Of a stretch of DNA of 64,000 nt, positions 18,069 through 26,127 are shown one piece after another (within the stretch, counting starts at the first letter, position 1; each line of letters opens with the position of its first letter). Below the pieces are notes generated by a model. That model was not told where the DNA came from, did not search any database, and saw only the letters and a list, made by a program, of their open reading frames with translations. The position numbers and the translations under genes were made by a program. The DNA is from Paucisalibacillus algeriensis (GTDB taxonomy: Bacteria; Bacillota; Bacilli; Bacillales; Amphibacillaceae), in the NCBI RefSeq assembly GCF_000577245.1, contig NZ_CBYO010000001.1, positions 248,001-312,000 on the forward strand, read 5' to 3'.

Positions 18069-19655
18069 ATGAAACGAGAAGATCTAATTGCTCCTAAGAA
18101 TTACAACATCGTTATGGAATTTGAGAAACATGCCAAAGACGAGGAGAGGAAAGCTCTAATATGGCAAGATGAAGAAGGAAATAAATCGGAAATTACATAT
18201 GGGCAATTAATGAAAAATGTAAATAAGATCGGAAATGTATTCCTTGAAAATGGTCTAAAACCAGGAGATAAATTACTTGTCATGATTCCTAGGAGAATTG
18301 AAGCCTATGAAGTGTACTTAGCGGCATTGAAAGTGGGAATTGTTGTTGTTCCAAGTTCAGAAATGCTAAAAACCAAAGACCTTCAATATCGAATTAGCCA
18401 TGGAGAAGTTAACGGTGTTGTTAGTTACTCTAGCTTCACAGAGCAATACATAAATCTGAACGAATATGACTCTCTAACCAAATTTTCAGTTGGGGATCCA
18501 GTAGGGGGGTGGCATTACTTGACTGGATTAATGGACGGTGCCTCGAATGAGTTACCTATAGTAGAAACTACACGTGATGATATAGCTTTTATTTCCTATA
18601 CATCAGGAACAACAGGAAATCCAAAAGGAGTTGTCCATACACATGGGTGGGGATTTGCCCATCTGCAAACCGCACCAGAACACTGGCTATGTGTGAATGT
18701 TGGGGATAAAGTATGGGCTACTGCAGGACCAGGTTGGCAAAAATGGATCTGGAGTCCATTTCTTTCTGTTCTAGGAATGGGTGCAACTGGGTTTATTTAT
18801 AATGGTAGATTTAATGCAGAAAAATATTTAAGTCTATTAGAAGAACAAGAAATTAATGTACTCTGCTGTACACCAACAGAATATCGACTAATGGCTAAAG
18901 TTGACGATTTATCTAAGTATAAACTCCCTAATTTAAATAGCGCGGTCTCTGCAGGTGAGCCATTGAATGTAGAGGTGATAAATACCTTCCGTAAGTATTT
19001 TAATGTAACAGTACGTGACGGCTATGGTCAAACTGAAAATACGTTATTGCTAGGTGTAATGGAAGGTATGGAGGTAAAGCCTGGTTCCATGGGGAAGCCA
19101 ACTCCAGGTAATGATGTGGAAATTGTCGATGAGTTTGGAGAACCTGTTGGAGTGAATGAGGTTGGTGATATCGCTGTTCGCTTGAACAGTCCTGCACTGT
19201 TTATGGAATATTACAAAGACCAAGAGCGCACGAATCACTCCCGTAGAGGCGACTTTTATATAACGGGGGACCAGGCACGAAAAGACGGGGATGGCTACTT
19301 TTGGTTTGAAGGCAGAAGTGATGATATTATAATTAGCTCAGGATATACCATTGGACCTTTTGAAGTAGAGGATGCTCTTGTAAAGCATCCATATGTTCAA
19401 GAATGCGCAGTAATCGCAAGTCCAGATCAAGTACGTGGAAGTATTGTAAAGGCTTTTGTTGTTCTGAAAGATAATGTAAAAGGTGAAAATGAACAGCTTG
19501 TAAAAGAACTTCAGGATTATGTAAAAAATCAAACCGCACCATATAAGTATCCTAGGGAAATAGAGTTTATTAAAGAATTACCGAAGACAATTTCTGGAAA
19601 GATTAGACGAGTTGAATTGCGGAAGAGAGAAACAGAACGGAAGGTTTCTCAATAG
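18069..19655 (+). CDS. Acyl-CoA synthetase (AMP-forming)
   Basis: Activates a carboxylic acid to its acyl-CoA through an acyl-adenylate. The 528-residue ANL-family enzyme has the P-loop YTSGTTGNPKG (about residue 175), DGYGQTE (about 318), the hinge region GRSDDIIISSGYTIGP and the catalytic lysine motif KTISGKIRR near the C terminus. Length and motifs fit the medium- or branched-chain acyl-CoA synthetase group (B. subtilis YtcI, Listeria MbcS) rather than acetyl-CoA synthetase. Monocistronic, with an AGGGAG ribosome site. Confidence 0.9.
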   Translation: MKREDLIAPKNYNIVMEFEKHAKDEERKALIWQDEEGNKSEITYGQLMKNVNKIGNVFLENGLKPGDKLLVMIPRRIEAYEVYLAALKVGIVVVPSSEMLKTKDLQYRISHGEVNGVVSYSSFTEQYINLNEYDSLTKFSVGDPVGGWHYLTGLMDGASNELPIVETTRDDIAFISYTSGTTGNPKGVVHTHGWGFAHLQTAPEHWLCVNVGDKVWATAGPGWQKWIWSPFLSVLGMGATGFIYNGRFNAEKYLSLLEEQEINVLCCTPTEYRLMAKVDDLSKYKLPNLNSAVSAGEPLNVEVINTFRKYFNVTVRDGYGQTENTLLLGVMEGMEVKPGSMGKPTPGNDVEIVDEFGEPVGVNEVGDIAVRLNSPALFMEYYKDQERTNHSRRGDFYITGDQARKDGDGYFWFEGRSDDIIISSGYTIGPFEVEDALVKHPYVQECAVIASPDQVRGSIVKAFVVLKDNVKGENEQLVKELQDYVKNQTAPYKYPREIEFIKELPKTISGKIRRVELRKRETERKVSQ

Positions 19656-19665
19656 ATTGAATGGA

Positions 19666-19692
19666 AAGGCAGCCGGACTTGGTTGCTTTTTC
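19666..19692 (+). terminator. Terminator after acyl-CoA synthetase
   Basis: An AAAGGCAGCC / GGTTGCTTTT hairpin with a T run. Confidence 0.6.
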
Positions 19693-19696
19693 TGTT

Positions 19697-19853
19697 GGTT
19701 TGAAGTGAAGTATGGAAGGGTTGTTTACATCTTATTACAAGGAACCTCTGGTTGAATTGAAGTATAAGAGAGTTGTATGCATCATGTTGACATGATGATT
19801 AGGTTGAAAAAAAATATATGATGGTTGTACACATCATATTGCCATGATATTTG
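19697..19853. repeat. 52-bp imperfect tandem repeat, three units, upstream of clpE
   Basis: Units begin at 19697, 19750 and 19802, each opening GGTTTGAA or GGTTGAA. Each carries an internal GTTGTxxxCATC block. The units are diverged. The open frame through them is an in-frame extension of clpE and is not thought to be translated. Confidence 0.65.
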
Positions 19854-19935
19854 GATAGAATGACTCATAGCAAGGGTTTCAACTATAACTGTACTATCTT
19901 TTTCCAGAACCACCACAAAAAATTCTTCAAAATAC

Positions 19936-19964
19936 TTGAAAGTCAAAAAAGGTCAGAGTATAAT
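19936..19964 (+). promoter_or_regulatory. SigA promoter of clpE
   Basis: TTGAAA (19936-19941) and TATAAT (19959-19964) are 17 bp apart. A CtsR box lies between and over them. Confidence 0.85.
19941..19957. promoter_or_regulatory. CtsR operator 1
   Basis: AGTCAAA-AAA-GGTCAGA, a one-mismatch fit to the RGTCAAA-N3-RGTCAAA heptad repeat bound by the heat-shock repressor CtsR. It overlaps the -35/-10 region of clpE. Confidence 0.8.
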
Positions 19965-19974
19965 AAAGTCATAA

Positions 19975-19991
19975 GGTCAAAGATAGTCAAA
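19975..19991. promoter_or_regulatory. CtsR operator 2
   Basis: GGTCAAA-GAT-AGTCAAA is a perfect CtsR heptad direct repeat just after the clpE transcription start. A third half-site (GTCAAA) follows at 19992. Confidence 0.9.
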
Positions 19992-20036
19992 GTCAAATTT
20001 GATCTTGAAATGATTGAATTAGGAGGAATGGAAGAT

Positions 20037-22181
20037 ATGAAATGTCAAAAATGTGGTGTCAATGAAGCAAATATCAATATGGCAATGCAAATGAATAACG
20101 AGAAGATGCAGATGCACCTTTGCAATTCATGTTTCCGTGAAATCCAAGATAATATGATGAGTGAAAATGGATTTTTCCAAAACCCATTTTCGGGCAGTCA
20201 TGAAAATGATTTTGCGTCAAACTTTTTCCAAAGTAATGGTGAAATGAATTCACATACAACGACAAAAACGAAACAAAAACAAACTAAACGAAATGGATTA
20301 TTAGATCAATTAGGTAGAAACTTAACAGACGCTGCACGTGCGGGTGACATTGACCCGGTAATTGGCCGTGACCAAGAAGTTAAGCGTGTCATCGAAACTT
20401 TAAATAGAAGAACAAAAAACAACCCAGTTCTTATTGGTGAACCTGGTGTTGGTAAAACAGCAATTGCGGAAGGATTAGCTCTTAAAATTACAGAAGGTCA
20501 AATACCGGCAAAATTAATGAATAAAGAAGTATATATTTTAGATGTTGCATCCCTTGTTGCAAATACTGGGGTTCGTGGCCAGTTTGAAGAGCGAATGAAA
20601 CAACTAATTAAAGAATTACAACAACGCAAAGAGACAATTCTGTTTATCGATGAGGTTCACCTACTAGTTGGTGCTGGTACTGCTGAAGGCTCTCAAATGG
20701 ATGCAGGTAATATACTAAAACCAGCTTTAGCTCGTGGTGAGCTACAAATCATAGGTGCTACAACCTTAAAAGAGTATCGACAAATTGAAAAAGACGCAGC
20801 ACTTGAACGACGATTCCAACCAATTATCGTCAAGGAACCATCCACTGAAGAAGCAGTGCAAATTTTAAATGGTATTAAAGATAAATATGAAATTTTCCAC
20901 GAAGTCCGTTATTCTGAGGAAGCAATCCAAGCATTTGTAACATTATCAGATCGTTACATTCAAGATCGATTCTTACCAGATAAAGCGATTGACCTAATGG
21001 ATGAAGTTGGTTCCCGTTTGAATTTAGCAAACGCACAAAAAGATTCAAACTCCATCCAAAATAGACTAGATGAAGTAATAAATGAAAAAGAAGCGGCTGC
21101 AGAGCAAGAAGATTATGAGAGAGCAGCAAACCTACGCTATCAAGAAATACAATTACAGAAACAACTTGAAAAAGCAAAAGGCGAAGAACAAGTAATAGAT
21201 GTGGATGTATCCGATATCCAATTGATTGTAGAAGAAAAAACAGGTATTCCTGTGACAAAACTACAAGCAGACGAACAAGAAAAAATGAAAAACATCGGTG
21301 AAAATCTCCTAAAAAAAGTAATTGGACAAGAAGAAGCGGTTGACAAGGTAGCGAAAGCAATCCGTCGCAGCCGTGCAGGGTTAAAATCAAAGCATCGCCC
21401 AATTGGAACATTCCTATTTGTTGGTCCAACTGGAGTTGGTAAAACCGAGCTAACTAAAGCACTTGCTGAAGAATTATTTGGTAATCGTGAGGCAATGATT
21501 CGTCTTGACATGAGTGAATATATGGAGAAACATTCCGTGTCTAAACTTATTGGAGCTCCTCCAGGATATATTGGACATGACGAGGCCGGCCAATTAACAG
21601 AGCGTGTACGTCGTAAACCTTATTCCATCGTACTATTGGATGAGATTGAAAAAGCACATCCGGATGTTCAAAATATGTTCCTTCAAATCATGGAAGATGG
21701 TCATCTAACAGATTCTCAAGGTAGAAAGGTTAGTTTTAAAGATACAGTTATTATCATGACAAGTAATGCGGGAACTGGTTTAAAACCAATCACTGTTGGT
21801 TTTAACAAAGAAAAACATGAGTCTGTATCTGTGTTGGAGAACTTAAGTGCTTACTTTAAACCGGAGTTCTTAAACCGAATTGATGCTATTATTAACTTCA
21901 ATGAATTAACAGAAGAAAGCCTAATGAGCATTATTGATCTAATGCTAGGTGAACTTACTAACACAATTAAGGAAAATAATATTGAAATTACCATTACAAA
22001 TGACGCGAAAAAAGTACTTGTTAAACTTGGATATGACCCTAAATTTGGCGCTCGTCCACTTCGCCGTGTCATCCAAGATAAAATTGAGGATCCTTTAACA
22101 GATCTTCTATTAGAAGAAGGAAATGTGGATAAATTCCATGTAGCTGTGAAGAATGGAGAAGTAGTCGTAAGTAAAGCTTAA
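20037..22181 (+). CDS. clpE: ATP-dependent Clp protease ATP-binding subunit ClpE
   Basis: A Hsp100 unfoldase that feeds damaged proteins to ClpP and helps to destabilise CtsR after heat stress. The 714-residue protein has the ClpE-specific N-terminal zinc finger (Cys3, Cys6, Cys29, Cys32), two AAA+ modules with Walker A motifs GEPGVGKT (about residue 135) and GPTGVGKT (about 463), and a UVR-like coiled middle region ([18 protein letters not shown]). The ATG at 20037 (MKCQKC) lies 10 bases after AGGAGG and matches the known ClpE N terminus; the open frame extends much further upstream through the operator region. Confidence 0.95.
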   Translation: MKCQKCGVNEANINMAMQMNNEKMQMHLCNSCFREIQDNMMSENGFFQNPFSGSHENDFASNFFQSNGEMNSHTTTKTKQKQTKRNGLLDQLGRNLTDAARAGDIDPVIGRDQEVKRVIETLNRRTKNNPVLIGEPGVGKTAIAEGLALKITEGQIPAKLMNKEVYILDVASLVANTGVRGQFEERMKQLIKELQQRKETILFIDEVHLLVGAGTAEGSQMDAGNILKPALARGELQIIGATTLKEYRQIEKDAALERRFQPIIVKEPSTEEAVQILNGIKDKYEIFHEVRYSEEAIQAFVTLSDRYIQDRFLPDKAIDLMDEVGSRLNLANAQKDSNSIQNRLDEVINEKEAAAEQEDYERAANLRYQEIQLQKQLEKAKGEEQVIDVDVSDIQLIVEEKTGIPVTKLQADEQEKMKNIGENLLKKVIGQEEAVDKVAKAIRRSRAGLKSKHRPIGTFLFVGPTGVGKTELTKALAEELFGNREAMIRLDMSEYMEKHSVSKLIGAPPGYIGHDEAGQLTERVRRKPYSIVLLDEIEKAHPDVQNMFLQIMEDGHLTDSQGRKVSFKDTVIIMTSNAGTGLKPITVGFNKEKHESVSVLENLSAYFKPEFLNRIDAIINFNELTEESLMSIIDLMLGELTNTIKENNIEITITNDAKKVLVKLGYDPKFGARPLRRVIQDKIEDPLTDLLLEEGNVDKFHVAVKNGEVVVSKA

Positions 22182-22200
22182 TTTATTCGGGGAAAGTTAA

Positions 22201-22233
22201 AACGCATTGGATTAGTTTCCAATGCGTTTTTTT
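22201..22233 (+). terminator. Terminator after clpE
   Basis: AACGCATTGGA / TCCAATGCGTT stem followed by seven Ts. Confidence 0.9.
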
Positions 22234-22257
22234 GTAAAGAAAAAAGCAAGCAACAGC

Positions 22258-22599
22258 TTACTTTTTTAGTAAATAAGAATTCTCCTGATGACGAATCGAA
22301 ATATCTTCCAATTCACACATCATAAGAGCTGTATGATATCGTCTCTCCAGAGTCTCAATAAATTCTTTATATGTTTCTTCTGTTATTGATTTTTGCCAAG
22401 TAAACTGGAAAGAAAATAAATCATGATTTTGTTTATCCAAAGGATTGAACATCATATTACCTTTAGTTGCTATCATATTGGCATGTGCAGCTAAATTTAA
22501 TAGTAATACTTCTACAATTTTTAATTCCCGTTCATTTAAATCATGATTTTCTTTAGACACAGTAACTTCTACCATAGCGACGCTAATAAAAATCTCCAC
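22258..22599 (-). CDS. Hypothetical protein
   Basis: About 113 residues, mixed charged and helical, with no signal peptide and no recognised family. The start is uncertain. The GTG at 22599 lies inside the likely ribosome site AAAGGTGGAGA, while the next ATG (22575) is about 20 bases away; an ATT start between them is possible. It follows a 16-codon leader frame after 6 bases. Its end faces the clpE terminator. Confidence 0.55.
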   Translation of the reverse strand: MEIFISVAMVEVTVSKENHDLNERELKIVEVLLLNLAAHANMIATKGNMMFNPLDKQNHDLFSFQFTWQKSITEETYKEFIETLERRYHTALMMCELEDISIRHQENSYLLKK

Positions 22600-22605
22600 C
22601 TTTAT

Positions 22606-22656
22606 TTAATTTTCTAACTTAGCTAATACCTCTAAAGTATGAAGTTTTTTACTCAT
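22606..22656 (-). CDS. Possible 16-residue leader peptide
   Basis: A short frame, MSKKLHTLEVLAKLEN, begins at ATG 22656 after an AGGGGGAATTGTT ribosome site and ends 6 bases before the hypothetical gene at 22599. The good ribosome site and tight spacing suggest translation, perhaps as a coupling or leader peptide. This is inference only. Confidence 0.35.
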   Translation of the reverse strand: MSKKLHTLEVLAKLEN

Positions 22657-22707
22657 AACAATTCCCCCTAAAACATTTAGTATGGAATATCCTTCTTTTT
22701 CCAGCAG

Positions 22708-22890
22708 TTATTCTTTTTTAGTTAAATAAGCAGACAATAAAGAAGCAATCCCCAAAAATACGAAACTAAAGGATAAATATTGCTCCTTTATTGGTACATT
22801 ATTTTCAACAAAAAGAATAATGCCTAATACAACAGAAAGAATCCCAATCCAAAAACTTATTTTCCCAACTAATGTGAGCCCCCTAAACAA
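22708..22890 (-). CDS. Small two-helix membrane protein
   Basis: About 60 residues with two hydrophobic helices joined by a short polar loop and a lysine-rich tail (YLTKKE). TTG at 22890 is favoured because GGGGATG lies 8-9 bases upstream; a longer frame to 22935 lacks such a site. No family is recognised. Confidence 0.5.
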   Translation of the reverse strand: MFRGLTLVGKISFWIGILSVVLGIILFVENNVPIKEQYLSFSFVFLGIASLLSAYLTKKE

Positions 22891-23016
22891 ATCTAAACAT
22901 CCCCTATTTTTTAGTCTAATTACTTTTACGAACAAAAATTAAAAAGGTTTCACATCATAATTCCCCAAGAACGTGAAAAGATAATAACGAACTCTTTTAT
23001 AAAGGATGTATCCGTC

Positions 23017-23895
23017 ATGCTGCAATACAGAAGATTTTTTTCTTTTTTGATTGCATTTTTCCTATTTTTTGCGGCGTTAGACAGTACACCTGCACATAGT
23101 CAGCCAGCCAAAAAGATGGAAGTGCATTTTATTAACGTCGGTCAAGGGGATAGTATAGTTGTAAAAACTCCAAACGGGAAAACTATATTAATTGATGGTG
23201 GGTCACCTAAGGCTGGAAAGAAAGTAGTCAAGTATTTAAAGGAATTGGGAGTCGAAAAGATTGATCTGCTGATTGCTACACATCCAGATAGGGATCATAT
23301 AGGTGGGCTTCCTGCGGTAATGAAGGAATTCAAGGTCACGAAAATACTGGACTCGGGAAAGCTTCATATTACAAGGGCATATGCCAATTACATGAATGAG
23401 GTACGGAAACAGGAAATCCCACTGGTAGTTGCGAAAGAAGGGGAAAATATATCGATTGATTCCTTAATTGATTTTAGAATCCTAAATGCTTATGGCAAAA
23501 GGAAGAATAATAATCAATCATCAATTGCCTTAAAACTTAGCTATAATGATATAGATTTTTTGTTTTTAGGAGATATTGAAGACGAGCAAGAAGAAAAAGT
23601 TGCTAAAAAATATGATGTTCGTGCAGAAATTATCAAAATTGCCCATCATGGTTCAAAAACAAGTAGCTCAGAAAAATTTCTTGAAATCGTTGAGCCTGAT
23701 GTAGCAATTATAACGTACAGTAAATACAACGATTATGGCCACCCGGTAAATCGTGTCATAAAAAAGCTATTTGATCTAGAAACGAATATATTTTCTACTG
23801 CAGTATATGGAGATTTAGTTGTTCATACAGAGGGAGAAAACTATCTTATTTATCCACAAAAGACACCACTTCATGGACTACTAGAAAGTAAATGA
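23017..23895 (+). CDS. Secreted ComEC/Rec2-like metallo-beta-lactamase-fold hydrolase
   Basis: A 292-residue exported protein with a signal peptide (about residues 1-30). The MBL-fold domain resembles the C-terminal domain of ComEC: INVGQGDS, the metal motif HPDRDHIGG (HxxxDH type), LGDIE and IAHHGSKTS. ComEC's domain has been proposed to degrade the non-transforming DNA strand; stand-alone secreted forms are probably nucleases or phosphodiesterases, but the substrate is unproven. Monocistronic, with a strong terminator downstream. Confidence 0.87.
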   Translation: MLQYRRFFSFLIAFFLFFAALDSTPAHSQPAKKMEVHFINVGQGDSIVVKTPNGKTILIDGGSPKAGKKVVKYLKELGVEKIDLLIATHPDRDHIGGLPAVMKEFKVTKILDSGKLHITRAYANYMNEVRKQEIPLVVAKEGENISIDSLIDFRILNAYGKRKNNNQSSIALKLSYNDIDFLFLGDIEDEQEEKVAKKYDVRAEIIKIAHHGSKTSSSEKFLEIVEPDVAIITYSKYNDYGHPVNRVIKKLFDLETNIFSTAVYGDLVVHTEGENYLIYPQKTPLHGLLESK

Positions 23896-23903
23896 TATGA
23901 GTT

Positions 23904-23961
23904 AAGGGGACAGTCCCTCACCGCTTTAAAGTGATAAATTGGTGAGGGGCTGTCCCTTTTA
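23904..23961 (+). terminator. Terminator, GACAGTCCCTC-type palindrome
   Basis: An 18-bp stem (AAGGGACAGTCCCTCACC / GGTGAGGGGCTGTCCCTT, one mismatch) followed by Ts. A related palindrome follows the next operon at 25988-26040. Confidence 0.88.
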
Positions 23962-23988
23962 TTAATAAAAGAATATTAACAAATTATG

Positions 23989-24017
23989 TTGACATAAAAT
24001 ACGATATGTTATATGGT
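23989..24017 (+). promoter_or_regulatory. Promoter of the GntR/ABC operon
   Basis: TTGACA (23989-23994), 17-bp spacer, TATGGT (24012-24017). The -10 box overlaps the palindrome described next. Confidence 0.65.
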
Positions 24018-24039
24018 TAGTTACATAAGTAATTAACCA
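24014..24039. promoter_or_regulatory. Palindromic operator, probably for the GntR repressor
   Basis: TGGTTAGTTAC and GTAATTAACCA form an inverted repeat (10 of 11 matched) around ATAA. It overlaps the promoter and lies 20 bp before the GntR start, as expected for autoregulation by a YtrA-type repressor. Confidence 0.7.
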
Positions 24040-24059
24040 CTTAACGAAGGAGCTTGAAG

Positions 24060-24425
24060 ATGAAAAACAATTTGGATGATAACAAGCCAATATTCCTTCA
24101 AATTAAAGAACAACTAGAAGATTCGATTATTAATAACGACATAAAAGCGGGGGAGAGGGTCCCATCAACAAACGAATTTGCAGCCTTTTATAAGATTAAT
24201 CCAGCTACAGCTGCAAAAGGGATTAATGAGCTTGTTACGGAGGAAATTTTGTATAAAAGAAGGGGTGTCGGCATGTTTGTTACGAACAATGCGAAAGAGA
24301 TTTTGATTGAAAAGCGTAAAAAAACATTTTTTGAACATTATATTTTGCCATTAAAAGAAGAAGCTAAAAAACTCAATATTAGTGAAGCTGACTTAATGAA
24401 TATGATGAAGGGGGAACAGGTATGA
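24060..24425 (+). CDS. GntR-family transcriptional regulator (YtrA-type)
   Basis: A 121-residue repressor with an N-terminal winged helix (about residues 5-75: QIKEQLEDSII, GERVPSTNEFAAFYKINPATAAKGI) and only a short C-terminal dimerisation helix pair, the layout of the YtrA subfamily that controls ABC transporter operons. ATG at 24060 follows AAGGAG by 8 bases. The stop overlaps the start of the ATPase gene by four bases (ATGA), so translation is coupled. Confidence 0.88.
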   Translation: MKNNLDDNKPIFLQIKEQLEDSIINNDIKAGERVPSTNEFAAFYKINPATAAKGINELVTEEILYKRRGVGMFVTNNAKEILIEKRKKTFFEHYILPLKEEAKKLNISEADLMNMMKGEQV

Positions 24426-25276
24426 AGATTGAAGTTAAAAATTTAACAAAGAAATATGGTAGTAAATTAGCATTAGGGGGAGTGTCATTTACTCTAGAGG
24501 AACCTAAAATTTATGGACTTCTAGGTCGTAATGGTGCAGGTAAGACTACGTTTATGGAAATCTTAGCAGGCCAAATTATTGCATCGAGTGGGGAAATCTT
24601 AATAGATGGGGAAATTTCTTTTGATAACCAAAGATTAACTGAATCGATTTGTTTAATTAAAGAAGGGCAAAATTTTAAAAAGGAATTATCGATAAAAAAT
24701 GTATTAAAAATTAGTTCCTATTTCTACCCGTGTTGGGATGAAAGGTTAGCCCAAGATCTAGTAAGGGAGTACAATCTGGATCTAAAAGCAAAAGTAAAAG
24801 CACTATCTAAAGGAATGGAATCGGCGCTAGGTATTATTGTTGGCCTAGCTAGTAAAGCGCCAATTACTGTATTTGATGAACCATATATTGGACTTGATGC
24901 AGCTGCACGGAAGAAATTTTACGATATTTTATTAAGGGAGTACGAGGAAGAACCAAGAACTATTATATTCTCTACTCACTTGATCGATGAAGTAAGCCTA
25001 ATGTTTGAAGAAGTACTAATTTTACAAGATGGAAAATTAGCATTACAAGAAGATGCAGATATTTTGCGAAATCGTGCTTGTGCGGTGTCTGGAACTATTC
25101 AAGAGGTAGAGGAATTTATTAAAAACAAAGAAGTAATTACAACAAAAAAACTTGCAGGTATGATGACGGCATATATTTTTGGGCAAGTGGAAGAGGCGAA
25201 AATTGCTGGTCTTTCTGCTGAAGGTGTACCAATACAAGAATTGATGATTTACCTAACAGAAAAGAAGGGGGCTTAG
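24422..25276 (+). CDS. ABC transporter ATP-binding protein
   Basis: A 284-residue ATPase with Walker A GRNGAGKT (about residue 36), a degenerate signature (LSKGMESAL in place of LSGGQ) and Walker B ITVFDEP. The loss of the canonical LSGGQ is typical of YtrB-like ATPases paired with GntR regulators. It works with the permease that follows after 2 bases. Substrate unknown; relatives respond to cell-wall antibiotics. Confidence 0.87.
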   Translation: MKIEVKNLTKKYGSKLALGGVSFTLEEPKIYGLLGRNGAGKTTFMEILAGQIIASSGEILIDGEISFDNQRLTESICLIKEGQNFKKELSIKNVLKISSYFYPCWDERLAQDLVREYNLDLKAKVKALSKGMESALGIIVGLASKAPITVFDEPYIGLDAAARKKFYDILLREYEEEPRTIIFSTHLIDEVSLMFEEVLILQDGKLALQEDADILRNRACAVSGTIQEVEEFIKNKEVITTKKLAGMMTAYIFGQVEEAKIAGLSAEGVPIQELMIYLTEKKGA

Positions 25277-25278
25277 TT

Positions 25279-25980
25279 ATGAATAATCAAGTGAAAGGCT
25301 TATTATATTTTTACTTTAACGATCTTAAGCGTAGTATTTTAATATTTTGGTCCATTCTACTTTTAGTTTTAGTAGTTGCCATTGCATTTGCCTATTATCT
25401 AATAGGTGTAGAGGATGGAATGATGGCATTTGGCTTTCCGTTTGCAATTTACTTTTACTGTGCTGTTTTAGGGTTTATGACAGTGAAGGAGTATATACCA
25501 TTTGCAATTAAAATAGGAGCCACTCGTAAAAATATTTATATTAGTCTTGGCTTATTCTTTCTAAGTCTAGCAGTACTCAAGGCAATCATTGCAAGTACGA
25601 TTCAAGAACTTGTAGTACTCCTTGCCAAGAATACTGATTTAACATCCTTTATGTTTCTTCATCCAGCAATGGCTGTTGAGGATACCTGGATAAACAGAGT
25701 ATTAATTGACGTTTGTATTATGGTTTTCTTACTTTCCTTTATGTTTGTTATAGGTCTATTATTCTATAAATATGGGTTCGCTGGTGGGGGAGCAGTGGCG
25801 GGGATCCTTGCGATTGCCTTATTATTTGGAATTGCTAAAGGGTGGATTTACGAATTTATTGCTGACCTTTTAAAGCAAACAGATATATTGTTCTTTTATC
25901 AAATACTAGGAGTTGGACTGTTACTTTTCATCGTTTCCTTTTTGATTGTAAGAAGGGTTACGATTGAAAAAAGGAGTTAA
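25279..25980 (+). CDS. ABC transporter permease (ABC-2-like)
   Basis: A 233-residue membrane protein with about six helices and no family motif beyond the ABC-2 layout. It forms the membrane part of the GntR-controlled transporter. The last residues (IVSFLIVRRVTIEKRS) recur in a broken copy at 46327-46386, showing that a second such operon once existed elsewhere in this region. Confidence 0.75.
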   Translation: MNNQVKGLLYFYFNDLKRSILIFWSILLLVLVVAIAFAYYLIGVEDGMMAFGFPFAIYFYCAVLGFMTVKEYIPFAIKIGATRKNIYISLGLFFLSLAVLKAIIASTIQELVVLLAKNTDLTSFMFLHPAMAVEDTWINRVLIDVCIMVFLLSFMFVIGLLFYKYGFAGGGAVAGILAIALLFGIAKGWIYEFIADLLKQTDILFFYQILGVGLLLFIVSFLIVRRVTIEKRS

Positions 25981-25987
25981 ATACCTA

Positions 25988-26040
25988 GGAGACAGTCCCT
26001 CAGTGCTTTATCACTTTAAAGCGCTGAGGAACTGTCCCAC
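25988..26040. terminator. Palindrome ending the GntR/ABC operon
   Basis: GGAGACAGTCCCTCAG and CTGAGGAACTGTCCC form a long imperfect hairpin around a TTTATCACTTTAAAGC loop. It shares the GACAGTCCCTCA arm and the CTTTAAAG loop with the palindrome at 23904-23961. There is no long T run, so it may be a repeat as much as a terminator. Confidence 0.6.
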
Positions 26041-26127
26041 TATTTACCGAATACGTGAGGGAACTCTCCTTTCACAATGCTATGATTTCGTAATAAGTTA
26101 TGTTGGCTTAAATTCACACAATGAAAA

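Noticed and set aside
19851-20036. An N-terminal extension of ClpE
   Set aside because: The open frame covers the promoter, two CtsR boxes and part of the tandem repeat. The true start after AGGAGG gives the known ClpE N terminus.
20875-21511. Long minus-strand frames inside clpE
   Set aside because: They are antisense shadows of a strongly conserved coding region.
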